Shown: positions 34,895-42,816 of the stretch, piece after piece | How positions within the stretch are numbered: the stretch's first letter is position 1 | Layout: every line of letters starts with the position of its first letter | DNA from: JAWVYT01 sp964605205 | Lineage (GTDB): Bacteria; Gemmatimonadota; Gemmatimonadetes; Longimicrobiales; RSA9 | Direction of reading: 5' to 3' | Assembly: GCA_964605205.1 (NCBI GenBank) | Contig: CAZSBL010000002.1 | Span: 1-64,000, forward strand | DNA: 64,000 nt | Notes under the pieces: generated by a model | The model's input: the letters and a program-made list of their open reading frames with translations, nothing else | The model's database searches: none | What the model was told of the DNA's origin: nothing | Translations under genes and position numbers: made by a program

Positions 34895-35485
34895 TCATCG
34901 GAGGTGCCCGAGCTTCTCACGCAGCTCCTTGCGACCCCTGTGGATATACGTCTTCACCGTGCCCAGGGGCAGGTCCATGATCTCGGCGATTTCGTCGTAG
35001 GGACGGCCCTCGACGTGCCACAGGAGGATGGCTTCGCGATATTCGGGCCGCAGCGTACCGATGGCGGTCTCGATCTCCGAGCCGATCTCCTGGCTCTCCG
35101 TGTAGTGCTCCGGGTCTTCAGCCGTGTCCACCGCCGTGAACGACGTGGCCTCCGCCTGCTCCTGGGTGCGCGCGTGCGGCGAACCCTCCAGCGAGAGGGT
35201 GTCCGGCCGCTTCTTGCGCAGGTGATCCACCGTGGTGTTGTGGGCGATCTTGAAGATCCAGGAGCTGAATTTGTACGACGGATCGTACTTGTCGAGGGCG
35301 TTGAGGACCTTGATGAAGGTGTCCTGCGCCAGGTCTTCGGACAGTTCACGGTCTCGGACCATGCGGTAGATCACGCTGAAGACGGGCCGCTCATAACGGC
35401 GGATCAGCTCCCGGAACGCCGAGTCGCGACCCTCTCGGGCCTGCGCGATGACGTCCTTGTCGGAGAGCTCTTGGTAGTCCACCAT
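34895..35485 (-). CDS. ECF-type RNA polymerase sigma factor
   Basis: A 196-residue sigma-70 family protein with only regions 2 and 4. Region 2 is visible in EDLAQDTFIKVLNALDKY and KFSSWIFKIAHNTTVDHLRK (about 48-92), region 4 in RPYDEIAEIMDLPLGTVKTY and IHRGRKELREKL (about 155-192). An acidic linker separates them. It heads a unit with a zinc anti-sigma factor and three envelope proteins and is divergent from ubiE. The longer open frame upstream runs through ubiE in antisense and was rejected. ATG 35485 and the next codon GTG are both possible starts. Confidence 0.92.
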   Translation of the reverse strand: MVDYQELSDKDVIAQAREGRDSAFRELIRRYERPVFSVIYRMVRDRELSEDLAQDTFIKVLNALDKYDPSYKFSSWIFKIAHNTTVDHLRKKRPDTLSLEGSPHARTQEQAEATSFTAVDTAEDPEHYTESQEIGSEIETAIGTLRPEYREAILLWHVEGRPYDEIAEIMDLPLGTVKTYIHRGRKELREKLGHLR

Positions 35486-35556
35486 CTCCCGCGGGTGTGC
35501 GGCGTCGGGTGCCGGTTCGACCCTACGCGGCCGGTGCCCCTCGTGTTTCGGGAGGG

Positions 35557-35585
35557 TTGTTGGAGCCACCGCGTGGCGGTAGCTT
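35557..35585 (+). promoter_or_regulatory. Possible promoter for ubiE/menG
   Basis: TTGTTG, 17 bases, TAGCTT, about 38 bases of leader to GTG 35630. It lies in the 144-base divergent region with the ECF sigma gene; no bacitracin- or AAC-type ECF autoregulatory motif was obvious on the other strand. Confidence 0.35.
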
Positions 35586-35629
35586 CGCCGGCCCCTGAGC
35601 AAACGTACAATGTAGGGTGGAGACGGGCC

Positions 35630-36364
35630 GTGCGCGAAGAGCGTAATGACAGTGTGCTGCCCCCGCCGGAGGAGAAGGCGGGGTCCGTTCGCCGGATGTT
35701 CGGCGAGATCGCGCACCGGTACGACCTGCTGAACCACCTGCTCACGTTGAACATCGACCGGCGCTGGCGCCGCCGGGCGGTGACCCGCCTCCTGGCGGAC
35801 CGCCCGCTCGATGGCGTCTATCTGGATGCGTGCGCCGGCACCATGGACCTGGCCCGGGAAGTGGCGGAGCGGCCGGAGTTCGACGGCCTCGTGGTGGCCT
35901 CGGACTTCGCGCGGCCAATGCTGGAAGCGGGCCGCCACAAGGTCCGGGGGCTGCCCGTGGCCGAGACGTGCGGCGACGCGCTCCGGCTCCCGCACCCCGA
36001 CGCCACCTTCCACGGCGCCATCGTGGGGTTTGGCGTCCGCAACTTCGCCGACCTCGACGCCGGGATCCGGGAACTCACCCGGGTGCTCCGGCCCGGAGGC
36101 CGGCTGGTGATCCTGGAGCTGAGCACGCCGGCGTGGGCGCCGCTCCGCCAGCTCTACAACCTGTATTTTACCCGGATCCTGCCGTGGATCGGCCGCCGGG
36201 TCTCGGGGCACGGTACGGCGTACAGCTATCTGCCGGCGTCGGTGGGGGCGTTCCCGCCGCCCGGCGAGCTGGCCGACCGGATGACGGCAGCGGGGCTCTC
36301 GGAGGTGGGCTACCGGCGGCTCATGGCCGGGATCGCGGCGATCCACGTGGGGACCCGCCGGTAG
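35630..36364 (+). CDS. ubiE: UbiE/MenG quinone-ring C-methyltransferase
   Basis: A 244-residue SAM-dependent methyltransferase from GTG 35630 (GGAG upstream). Family features: VRRMFGEIAHRYDLLNHLLT at the start, FGVRNFADLDAGIREL, LRPGGRLVILE and the C-terminal YLPASVGAFPPP. It methylates demethylmenaquinone and/or the ubiquinone precursor; menaquinone is the likely product in most such phyla. Oddity: the SAM-binding loop, normally xGTGDLA, reads CAGTMDLA (66-74), so one glycine is Met. Whether this is a lineage trait or affects activity cannot be told here. Confidence 0.9.
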   Translation: MREERNDSVLPPPEEKAGSVRRMFGEIAHRYDLLNHLLTLNIDRRWRRRAVTRLLADRPLDGVYLDACAGTMDLAREVAERPEFDGLVVASDFARPMLEAGRHKVRGLPVAETCGDALRLPHPDATFHGAIVGFGVRNFADLDAGIRELTRVLRPGGRLVILELSTPAWAPLRQLYNLYFTRILPWIGRRVSGHGTAYSYLPASVGAFPPPGELADRMTAAGLSEVGYRRLMAGIAAIHVGTRR

Positions 36365-36427
36365 CGGCACCGCCCGGGACCCGTCCATTTTCGGACCGGA
36401 CCGCATATCACCAAGGGAGGCGAGGCA

Positions 36428-36895
36428 GTGAGGATCGGGCTCATCAGCGACACGCACGGCAGGCTCCGCAACCAGGTATTCGACGTGTTCGAGGGCGTGG
36501 ATCGCATCCTCCACGCCGGAGACATCGGCCCCTTCGATCTGCTGGTGGAGCTGGAGGCCGTGGCCCCGGTGACCGCGGTCTTCGGCAACACCGACGGCTT
36601 CGATGTGCGGGAGCGGGTGGCGGAGGTGGCCACCCTCGAGGCCGGGGGGCGTACCATCGCGGTGATCCACGGGCACCAGCTCGGCTCGCCGCAGCCGGAA
36701 GGGCTCCGGGCCGCACTCCCCGACGCCGGGGTCATCGTCTACGGCCACACCCACCGGCCGCTGGTGGACCGAGGCGGCGCGCTGGTCATCAACCCCGGCT
36801 CCGCCGGCGCCGCCCGGTTCGGACTCGACCCCTCGGTGGCGATCCTGACGCTCGCGGATGACGGACCCCACGTGGAGCTGATCGACCTGACCTAG
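36428..36895 (+). CDS. YfcE/MJ0936-type metallophosphoesterase
   Basis: A 155-residue calcineurin-like phosphodiesterase from GTG 36428 behind GGGAGG. All five metal-binding motifs are present: DTHG, HAGD, GNTD, HGHQ and YGHTHRP, and INPGSAG closes the fold. Relatives hydrolyse phosphodiesters with Mn or Ni in vitro; the physiological substrate is unknown. It follows ubiE by 63 bases and converges on the GIY-YIG gene. Confidence 0.88.
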   Translation: MRIGLISDTHGRLRNQVFDVFEGVDRILHAGDIGPFDLLVELEAVAPVTAVFGNTDGFDVRERVAEVATLEAGGRTIAVIHGHQLGSPQPEGLRAALPDAGVIVYGHTHRPLVDRGGALVINPGSAGAARFGLDPSVAILTLADDGPHVELIDLT

Positions 36896-36953
36896 GCCGC
36901 GAGGCGGAAGCCAACCCCGACGAGCCGAAAACCGCCGGGTGGGTGGGGCCGCG

Positions 36954-38021
36954 CTACACGGCCTTCAGCCGCCCGCGCTCCTCAGGGTTGCGCCGGAACC
37001 ACCGCTCCACCAGGAGCTGCTCCGCCACGCCGTCGGCCCCGACCCGGGGGATCGATGAGGGTGGGGACCCCAGGACCCGGTCTATGACCCGGTGCGCTTC
37101 CCGCCGCTCGCGGCGGTCCCGGGGGATCGGCAGCTCGCCCCGGACCACCCCGCGGTGGAGGAGGTAGAGCCGGTCGTCGCCGTCGTGGCCGGGCACCCGG
37201 TACACCGCGCTCAGGCGCTCCAGCGCCCGTTCCATCCGCAGCAGCGACGCGCGGACCCCCTCGAGGAGGGTGATCCGCTCCTGGACCACCGCGGCGTACT
37301 CGAAGAGCCAGCGCTCGACCGCGGTCCGGAGGTGGGCCCGAAGACGAGCCAGCGGCTCGTCGGTCTGGCCCCGCAGGAACGCCCGCGCCACCTCCAGCCG
37401 GTCGGCGTAGCCCCGTTCCGTGCACCCGGCCGCGCACGGCGCCAGGCACCGCTCGAAATCTGCCCGGGCGCACAGTGGCGTGAGCTCGGCGCCGAACAGC
37501 TCCTGCTGGTCGGCCAGACGCATCGGCGTGGTGGACGGACACGACCGGAGCTGCAGGATGTCCACCAGCACCCGGACGGCGTCGCGGACTCGCTCGGCGC
37601 CCAGGAGCGGCCCGAAGTACTCCGAGCCGTCGTCGATGGGGCGAGTGGTGGACACCACCCGCGCCACCGGCTCGCCCGGGATCCGGATGAAGCAGGTGGC
37701 ACGCTCCTTCTTGTGCTGCACGTTGAACGGCGGCCGCAGATCCCGGATCTGCCGGAACTCCCGCAGCAGCGCGGCGAACTCGTTCGGCAGCTCGTCCCAC
37801 TCCACCCGCTCGGTGAAGCCCAGGATCTCCGCGGGCTTCTCGCCCGGGTCGGCCCGGAAATACGAAAGCAGCCGGGTCCGGACCCGGATCGACTTGCCCA
37901 CGTACAGGACCTGCGCGGCCGGGCCGATCATGCGGTAGACCCCCGGCCGGTTCTCCGCGTTGGCCCGCACGTACCGGCGGAGCGGATGCTCGGTCTGCTC
38001 GCTGCTCGCGGTGGAAGACAT
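36954..38021 (-). CDS. UvrC N-terminal-like (Cho-like) GIY-YIG nuclease
   Basis: A 355-residue protein equivalent to only the first half of UvrC. The GIY-YIG domain has GVY (27-29), YVGK (40-43), the arginine-rich RVRTRLLSYF and the catalytic-type Glu in LLREF (88). The UvrC cysteine cluster follows (C161, C184, C192, C196, C200), then a UVR-like helix (LFEYAAVVQERITLL). The RNase H nuclease and helix-hairpin-helix domains are absent. E. coli Cho has the same plan and makes the 3' incision in nucleotide excision repair. A full-length UvrC is not in the window, so whether this is additional to it is open. Confidence 0.85.
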   Translation of the reverse strand: MSSTASSEQTEHPLRRYVRANAENRPGVYRMIGPAAQVLYVGKSIRVRTRLLSYFRADPGEKPAEILGFTERVEWDELPNEFAALLREFRQIRDLRPPFNVQHKKERATCFIRIPGEPVARVVSTTRPIDDGSEYFGPLLGAERVRDAVRVLVDILQLRSCPSTTPMRLADQQELFGAELTPLCARADFERCLAPCAAGCTERGYADRLEVARAFLRGQTDEPLARLRAHLRTAVERWLFEYAAVVQERITLLEGVRASLLRMERALERLSAVYRVPGHDGDDRLYLLHRGVVRGELPIPRDRRERREAHRVIDRVLGSPPSSIPRVGADGVAEQLLVERWFRRNPEERGRLKAV

Positions 38022-38030
38022 GGGACGGGG

Positions 38031-38059
38031 AATATCGGTCTTCGGGGTTTGTTCGGCAA
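38031..38059 (-). promoter_or_regulatory. Possible promoter giving a near-leaderless UvrC-like mRNA
   Basis: Minus strand TTGCCG (38059-38054), 17 bases, GATATT (38036-38031). Transcription would start only two to four bases before the ATG at 38021, and no Shine-Dalgarno sequence is visible there. Confidence 0.35.
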
Positions 38060-38175
38060 CCGGTCGAGCGCGGCGAGAAGGGCACCCGTCCGGGAGTGGG
38101 GGCTACCCGTGGGCGGGACCGGGGCCTTACCTTTGACGCGGCGACAGCGAGTGGACGGGAGTCGGAGGGTACGGG

Positions 38176-38469
38176 GTGGCGAAGAACCGGAGCGTGTTCA
38201 GGAGCCTGGTGGCGGGGGCGTTGATCGGGTTCGCGGATGCGGTACCGATGGATGCGGCGCGTCTTCAGCGGCCGCTGGAGGTGGTGTGGCGGGATGATCG
38301 GGATCTGCCGGACCCGCTGGACGGGGTCCCGCTGACGATCCTGGACCCGGTACCGCTGGGCCGGGGCTCGCGGGACACGCGCCGCTCGGTGGGCCGCACG
38401 CTGCGGCTCACGCTGTCGCATCCCTTCCGGCTGCTCCAGCGTCTGCGGAGCCACCTGAGCGTGGATTGA
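38176..38469 (+). CDS. Small hypothetical protein overlapping the cupin gene end
   Basis: A 97-residue reading frame from GTG 38176 with GGAGG 10 bases upstream. The product is basic and Leu/Arg/Asp-rich (RLQRPLEVVWRDDRDLPDPL) with no recognisable domain; a weak hydrophobic stretch lies at 9-23. It overlaps the convergent cupin gene by 62 bases and lies in an otherwise empty 380-base stretch. A TACCTT hexamer at 38128-38133 could serve as its -10. It may be real or chance coding. Confidence 0.35.
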   Translation: MAKNRSVFRSLVAGALIGFADAVPMDAARLQRPLEVVWRDDRDLPDPLDGVPLTILDPVPLGRGSRDTRRSVGRTLRLTLSHPFRLLQRLRSHLSVD

Positions 38470-38842
38470 TCAACACCACCCTCTCGACGTCCGGGTGCTC
38501 CGGGTCGTGGGGGTGGTCCTTGAAGGCCACGATGACCTGGGGCCGCTCGCCGGTGTTGAGGACGGCATGGGGCACGCCCGGCGGGAACCGGAACGCCATG
38601 GCCTGGCCGCTCTCGACGGCCACATCCCGATCTTCGTCGCTCTCGCGGTAGCGGACCAGGGCGGGGCCCCGGACCGTGAGGACTTCGGTGTCGCGGTGGT
38701 GGACGTGGTTTCCGCGCACGTGCCCCGGCTCGGTGATGACCACGTGGACATTACGCTGCCCGGGAAGCGCTTCGGGCCCGAGGGGCTCGTAGGCGGCGCC
38801 ACGCTCGTCGCGAAACTGATCCAGCCGTGTGATCTCTACCAT
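38408..38842 (-). CDS. Single-domain cupin protein
   Basis: A 144-residue beta-barrel protein. Cupin motif 1 is GNHVHHRDTEVL (about 42-53) with two His and a Glu for metal, and motif 2 is PPGVPHAVLNTG (about 85-97). The opening VEITRLDQFRDERGAAYEPL and overall plan resemble the WxcM/FdtA-like sugar isomerase-type cupins, so a nucleotide-sugar or polysaccharide role is possible. The Gly/Ala-rich last 16 residues, overlapping a convergent small frame, look non-conserved. Repeat copy B lies just upstream. Confidence 0.78.
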   Translation of the reverse strand: MVEITRLDQFRDERGAAYEPLGPEALPGQRNVHVVITEPGHVRGNHVHHRDTEVLTVRGPALVRYRESDEDRDVAVESGQAMAFRFPPGVPHAVLNTGERPQVIVAFKDHPHDPEHPDVERVVLINPRSGGSADAGAAGRDATA

Positions 38843-38925
38843 GTTCTCTTCTGTGTTGGGTCTTCGACATCTAGAGTGGGTGAAACGTAGACAGGGTCGG
38901 CTCTCGGGGGCACGGGCGGGGCGAC

Positions 38926-39254
38926 CGCCCGGTCAACCGCGGAGGCGCGAAGACGCGGAGCAAACGCGGAGTGTTTTCTGTCTTTTCCGGTGAGGCGGCG
39001 CGGCCGGCGGTGGGGCAGCATGCCGGCGAGGCCGCCGTTCCGGGGGAGAGAGCTCCCGACGGCCGGTGTGGGTGGAACCGACCCCGGTCTCCGTGATGCC
39101 AACGCAAAGCTAAGCTTGCGTCTTCCGCCGCCCAGCCTGCCCTGCCCGGATCAAACAAAACAAGAAGTTCTCCGCGAGTGCTCCGTGCCGCCGTGTCTCC
39201 GCGGTTAACGGTGCCTCCGGAGTGCACCACCCACTCGAAATGTCGAAGAGTCTC
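38926..39254. repeat. Dispersed ~320-bp repeat, copy B
   Basis: Second copy of the element at 29058-29377, same orientation, filling most of the 417-base gap between the cupin and mutM genes. Left end AACCGCGGAGGCGCGAAG; the right inverted end, near 39195-39208, is more diverged than in copy A. The copies differ by scattered substitutions and small indels (for example an additional AAGCTT-containing six bases near 39111), so they are not recent duplicates. The element ends six bases before the mutM stop codon. Confidence 0.8.
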
Positions 39255-39259
39255 TGTGT

Positions 39260-40075
39260 TCAACTCTGGCATTCGGGGCAGTAGAACGCGCTCCGGTTGC
39301 TCAGCACGGTGCGCTTGATGGCGGTGCCGCAGACGCTGCACGGCTCGCCCTCGCGGCCGTAGACCCGGAGCAGGGGCTCGAACCCACCGGCCTCCCCGCT
39401 GGCGTCCCGGTAGTCGGAGAAGGTGGTGCCGCGGTGCTCGATGGCCCGGGCCAGGACGTCCCGGATCGCGTCCCGGAGCCGGGCGGCCTCCTGGCGGGTG
39501 ATCCGCCTTCCCCTGCGGGTGGGTCGGATCCCGGCCCGGAAGAGGGCTTCCAGCGCGTAGATGTTGCCGACCCCGGCCACGCGGTACTGGTTCAGGAGGA
39601 AGTTCCGGACCGGGGTGCGTGTGGCCTTCGTGAGGGCCCAGAGCGCGTCGGTGGTGAAGGCTTCGGAGAGGGGCTCGATCCCGAGCTCCGCGCTCCGCCG
39701 CCGCCACGCCTCGGGGCCGTGGAGGTGAAGCAGGCCGAAGCGGCGCGTATCGTCGTAGAGGAGATCGCCGCGGTCGAGGTGGAAGGCCACCGCCACGTGG
39801 GCCAGCTCGTCGGCGCGCGGGGCATCACCGGTGACGAGGCGACCGGTCATCCCGAGATTGACCACGAGCCGCGTGGCGTCTTCGAAGCGGATGACCACGT
39901 TCTTCCCCCGGCGTCCCACGCCCTCGATCCGTGCCCCCGAGACCGTACCGACGAAGACGGCGGGATCGCCGTGGATGACGTCGTCATGGGTGACGGATAC
40001 GCCGGTGACCCGGCGCCCCGCGAGGCGGGAGTCGAGGTCGCGGGCGATGGTCTCGACCTCGGGCAGCTCGGGCAT
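39260..40075 (-). CDS. mutM: Formamidopyrimidine-DNA glycosylase (MutM/Fpg)
   Basis: A 271-residue bifunctional base-excision enzyme that removes oxidised purines such as 8-oxoguanine. The catalytic N-terminal proline and glutamate are in MPELPEVE, the lysine of the lesion pocket in GRRGKNVV, the H2TH region in NQYRVAGVGNIYALEAL, and a complete zinc finger CSVC...CPEC ends the protein. It starts two bases after the outer-membrane protein gene and so belongs to the long minus-strand run from 46.3 kb. Confidence 0.96.
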   Translation of the reverse strand: MPELPEVETIARDLDSRLAGRRVTGVSVTHDDVIHGDPAVFVGTVSGARIEGVGRRGKNVVIRFEDATRLVVNLGMTGRLVTGDAPRADELAHVAVAFHLDRGDLLYDDTRRFGLLHLHGPEAWRRRSAELGIEPLSEAFTTDALWALTKATRTPVRNFLLNQYRVAGVGNIYALEALFRAGIRPTRRGRRITRQEAARLRDAIRDVLARAIEHRGTTFSDYRDASGEAGGFEPLLRVYGREGEPCSVCGTAIKRTVLSNRSAFYCPECQS

Positions 40076-40077
40076 CC

Positions 40078-41463
40078 TCAGAACCGGTAGCGGAGGGCGA
40101 ACAGCGTCCGGGGGAGGCCGCCATCGGGTCGGAGGCTGGGCGCGAGGGTCATGAGCGCTCCGGGATCGAGCTGGAGCTCGACCCGGCGGTCGCTGCCGTG
40201 GCCGTCGCTGCCGCCGCCGTCGCCATCGGCCCGGTCCCGGGCATTGTCGGCGAGGGCGTTGAAGACGATCCCGAATCCCAGGTCCGCGCCGATGGCGCCG
40301 AGGGTGAAGAGGAGGGTGGCATCCGGGTCGTCGGGGCCCGCGAGCACGCCCACGCCCATCCCCAGCAGTCCGCCCGCCGCGGCGCCCAGCTCCACCAGGA
40401 TCCCCTCGCCGACGGTGAAGTCGTGATCGGGGAGGAGGCGGTGGGCGGCCCAGGTCCCGCCGACGGAGCCGGCCAGGAGGAGCCCGCCGAGGATCCGCAT
40501 ATCGTCGTCGTCCGGGTTGTCCCCATACAGCCAGTCGAAGACCACGGCGCCGTGGGCTGCGCCGAGGAGATAGGCCGCGCGGTGGATCTCGGCGTCGCCC
40601 CAGGTGAAGTCGAGAGACGGGGCGAGCCAGGTGCCGGTGGCTATCCCGGCCGCCGTGCCGGCCAGGAGGCTGCCGGAGACCACCCGGTCGTCGGACGGCT
40701 GCGCCACGAGCATGAGCTGGCCGGCGGCGCCGGCGCCGAAGTCGCCGAAGTTGCCGATGGTGTGGGCCTCGCCGGCCGACATCCCGGTGCGTCGGGCCCA
40801 GGTGTAGCCGATGAGCCCCTCGCCGAGGCTCACGGCCACGGCGGTGCCCACGGAGGCCCGGAAGCTGGGCTGGTCGGCCACGGTGTTGGCGAGGTACGTC
40901 CCGTGGCTCAGCCCCCGGGTGGCCCCCCAGAACCCGGCGTTGGCCATGCCGTACGTCACCGGGCGGGTCCGGGTATAGAGGTAGGGGATCACGAAGCTGG
41001 CGCCGGCGGTGAGCATGTACGTGGCGAGGGCGCCGCGCCCGGAGTCGATCTCGAGCACGGCGGGCAGCGCCCAGCCGTAGTATCCGAGGCCGAGGGTGGT
41101 CGTAGTGCCCAGGAGGAGGTACCGGCCGTCCTGGTTCAGGGCCTCCTCGGCCCCGCTTCGGGCGAGGGCTCGGCTGACCCGTGCCCGGAGATCGCGGACC
41201 TCGGCGGCGGTCAAGGGCACCCGGAACCGGGCGGCGCGGCCGTCGCGCTCGAACGAGATCTCGAGGACGAAGCCGTCCTCAGCTTCGAAGAGCCGGACTC
41301 GCCGCAGCTCGGGGTAGTCCTGGACGAACAGGCCGAGGGTGCGGGCGAGGCCGCGCTCGATGGTCAGGTATCGGCCATCCTGGTCCAGCGGCACCTGGAC
41401 TTCCTGCGCGGTGACGGCGGCCGGCAGCAGCAGGGCGGCGATGAGGAGCAGTCGCGTTCTCAC
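40078..41463 (-). CDS. Probable outer-membrane protein, unrecognised
   Basis: A 461-residue exported protein: signal peptide (MRTRLLLIAALLLPAAVTAQ), an N-terminal soluble part with two DQDGRYL-type repeats (residues about 27-33 and 109-115), then a Gly/Ala-rich stretch of many short hydrophobic segments, ending in FALRYRF. The terminal Phe and alternating pattern suggest a beta barrel, though several segments are long enough for helices. A His/Asp/Gly-rich patch lies near 415-430. No family recognised. It overlaps purD by four bases, which is an unexpected partner. Confidence 0.65.
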   Translation of the reverse strand: MRTRLLLIAALLLPAAVTAQEVQVPLDQDGRYLTIERGLARTLGLFVQDYPELRRVRLFEAEDGFVLEISFERDGRAARFRVPLTAAEVRDLRARVSRALARSGAEEALNQDGRYLLLGTTTTLGLGYYGWALPAVLEIDSGRGALATYMLTAGASFVIPYLYTRTRPVTYGMANAGFWGATRGLSHGTYLANTVADQPSFRASVGTAVAVSLGEGLIGYTWARRTGMSAGEAHTIGNFGDFGAGAAGQLMLVAQPSDDRVVSGSLLAGTAAGIATGTWLAPSLDFTWGDAEIHRAAYLLGAAHGAVVFDWLYGDNPDDDDMRILGGLLLAGSVGGTWAAHRLLPDHDFTVGEGILVELGAAAGGLLGMGVGVLAGPDDPDATLLFTLGAIGADLGFGIVFNALADNARDRADGDGGGSDGHGSDRRVELQLDPGALMTLAPSLRPDGGLPRTLFALRYRF

Positions 41464-42737
41464 ACGCGATCCAGCTCGCGCCAGCCGATGTCGCTCCGGA
41501 ACTGGCGGCCCTCGAAGGTGATCCGCCCGGCGGCCTCCCGGCTCGCCGTGGCGGCGGCGTCGAAGTCGTCGCCGAGGCCGGTGACGCCGAGAACGCGCCC
41601 GCCGGCGGTTACCAGCTGGCCGTTCCTGCGGGCGGTGCCGGCGTGGAAGACCAGCACACCGTCCGACGTTTCGAGGCCGTCGGGGATCTGGATGACCTTG
41701 CCCTTCTCATAGCTGCCGGGATAGCCGCCGGAGGCGAGAACGGTGGTCACGGCGGCGCCGGACCGCCAGTCGAGGGCGATGTCCTTGACGGAGCTGCCCC
41801 GTGCGATGGCCTGCATGGGCTCGAGGAGCGACGAGGACAGGAGCGGGAGGACGGCCTGGGTCTCCGGGTCGCCGAACCGGCAGTTGAATTCCACCACCTT
41901 CAGCCCGTCGTCGGTGAGCATGAGCCCCGCGTAGAGGAGGCCGCGGAAGGTGCGCTCCCGGCGGCGGAGCTCGTCGAGGGTCGGGAGGAGGATGTCTTCG
42001 CGAACGCTGTCGAGGAGCGCCGCATCCACGATGGAGACGGGTGAGTACGCGCCCATCCCGCCGGTGTTCGGGCCGGTGTCTCCCTCGCCGATCTGCTTGT
42101 GGTCCTGCGACGGCTGGAGCAGGACGACGTCCTTCCCGTCGGTCAGGGCGAAGACGCTGAGCTCCTCGCCGGTCATGCACTCCTCGACGACGACGGTGGA
42201 GCCGGCCTCGCCGAAGTCGCGGTCCTCGAGCATCCCTTTCGCGGCCTCCACGGCGTGCTCGACGCTCTCGCAGACGATGGCGCCCTTGCCCGCGGCGAGC
42301 CCCGAGGCCTTGACCACGATGGGCGCGCCCTGCTCACGGACGTACGCCGCGGCCTGGTCGGCGTCGGTGAAGGTCCGGTACCCTGCGGTGGGGACGCCGG
42401 CCTGCTGCATGACGTCCTTCGCGAACGCCTTCGACGACTCGATCTGCGCCGCCGCCGCCGTGGGTCCGAAGGCGGGCACGCCCCGCTCGTGGAGGGCGTC
42501 GACCAGCCCCGCGGCCAGCGGCACCTCGGGGCCCACGACCACCAGCTCCACGTCTTCGGTGTCGGCCCACTGGGCCACCGCGTTCACGTCGGCCGGATCG
42601 ATGGAGACGGACTTGGCGAGGGCGTGGGTCCCGCCGTTGCCGTTGGTGATGTGGAAGTCCGCGGAGGGCGCGTCACGTTCGAGCTTCCAGAGGAGGGCGT
42701 GCTCCCGGCCCCCGCTGCCGACGATGAGGATGCGCAT
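41460..42737 (-). CDS. purD: Phosphoribosylamine-glycine ligase (PurD)
   Basis: A 425-residue ATP-grasp enzyme for the second step of purine synthesis, joining glycine to phosphoribosylamine. Opening MRILIVGSGGREHALLWKL, GPEVPLAAGLVD, KASGLAAGKG for ATP and the signature VEFNCRFGDPETQ are all present. Length is standard. It is separated by 79 bases from the M48 gene upstream; a TATATT hexamer lies in that gap but with no good -35. Confidence 0.97.
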   Translation of the reverse strand: MRILIVGSGGREHALLWKLERDAPSADFHITNGNGGTHALAKSVSIDPADVNAVAQWADTEDVELVVVGPEVPLAAGLVDALHERGVPAFGPTAAAAQIESSKAFAKDVMQQAGVPTAGYRTFTDADQAAAYVREQGAPIVVKASGLAAGKGAIVCESVEHAVEAAKGMLEDRDFGEAGSTVVVEECMTGEELSVFALTDGKDVVLLQPSQDHKQIGEGDTGPNTGGMGAYSPVSIVDAALLDSVREDILLPTLDELRRRERTFRGLLYAGLMLTDDGLKVVEFNCRFGDPETQAVLPLLSSSLLEPMQAIARGSSVKDIALDWRSGAAVTTVLASGGYPGSYEKGKVIQIPDGLETSDGVLVFHAGTARRNGQLVTAGGRVLGVTGLGDDFDAAATASREAAGRITFEGRQFRSDIGWRELDRV

Positions 42738-42816
42738 ATCGTGATCCCTGTGCAGGTCTTGGCGACGGAACGCGGCTCAATATAGGGCGTGAACGGAATC
42801 ACGCAGGGGGATGGTC

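Noticed and set aside
34895..36871. Extended 658-codon sigma factor frame
   Set aside because: Only the last 196 codons encode the sigma factor; the rest is antisense to ubiE and the phosphoesterase and has no homology.
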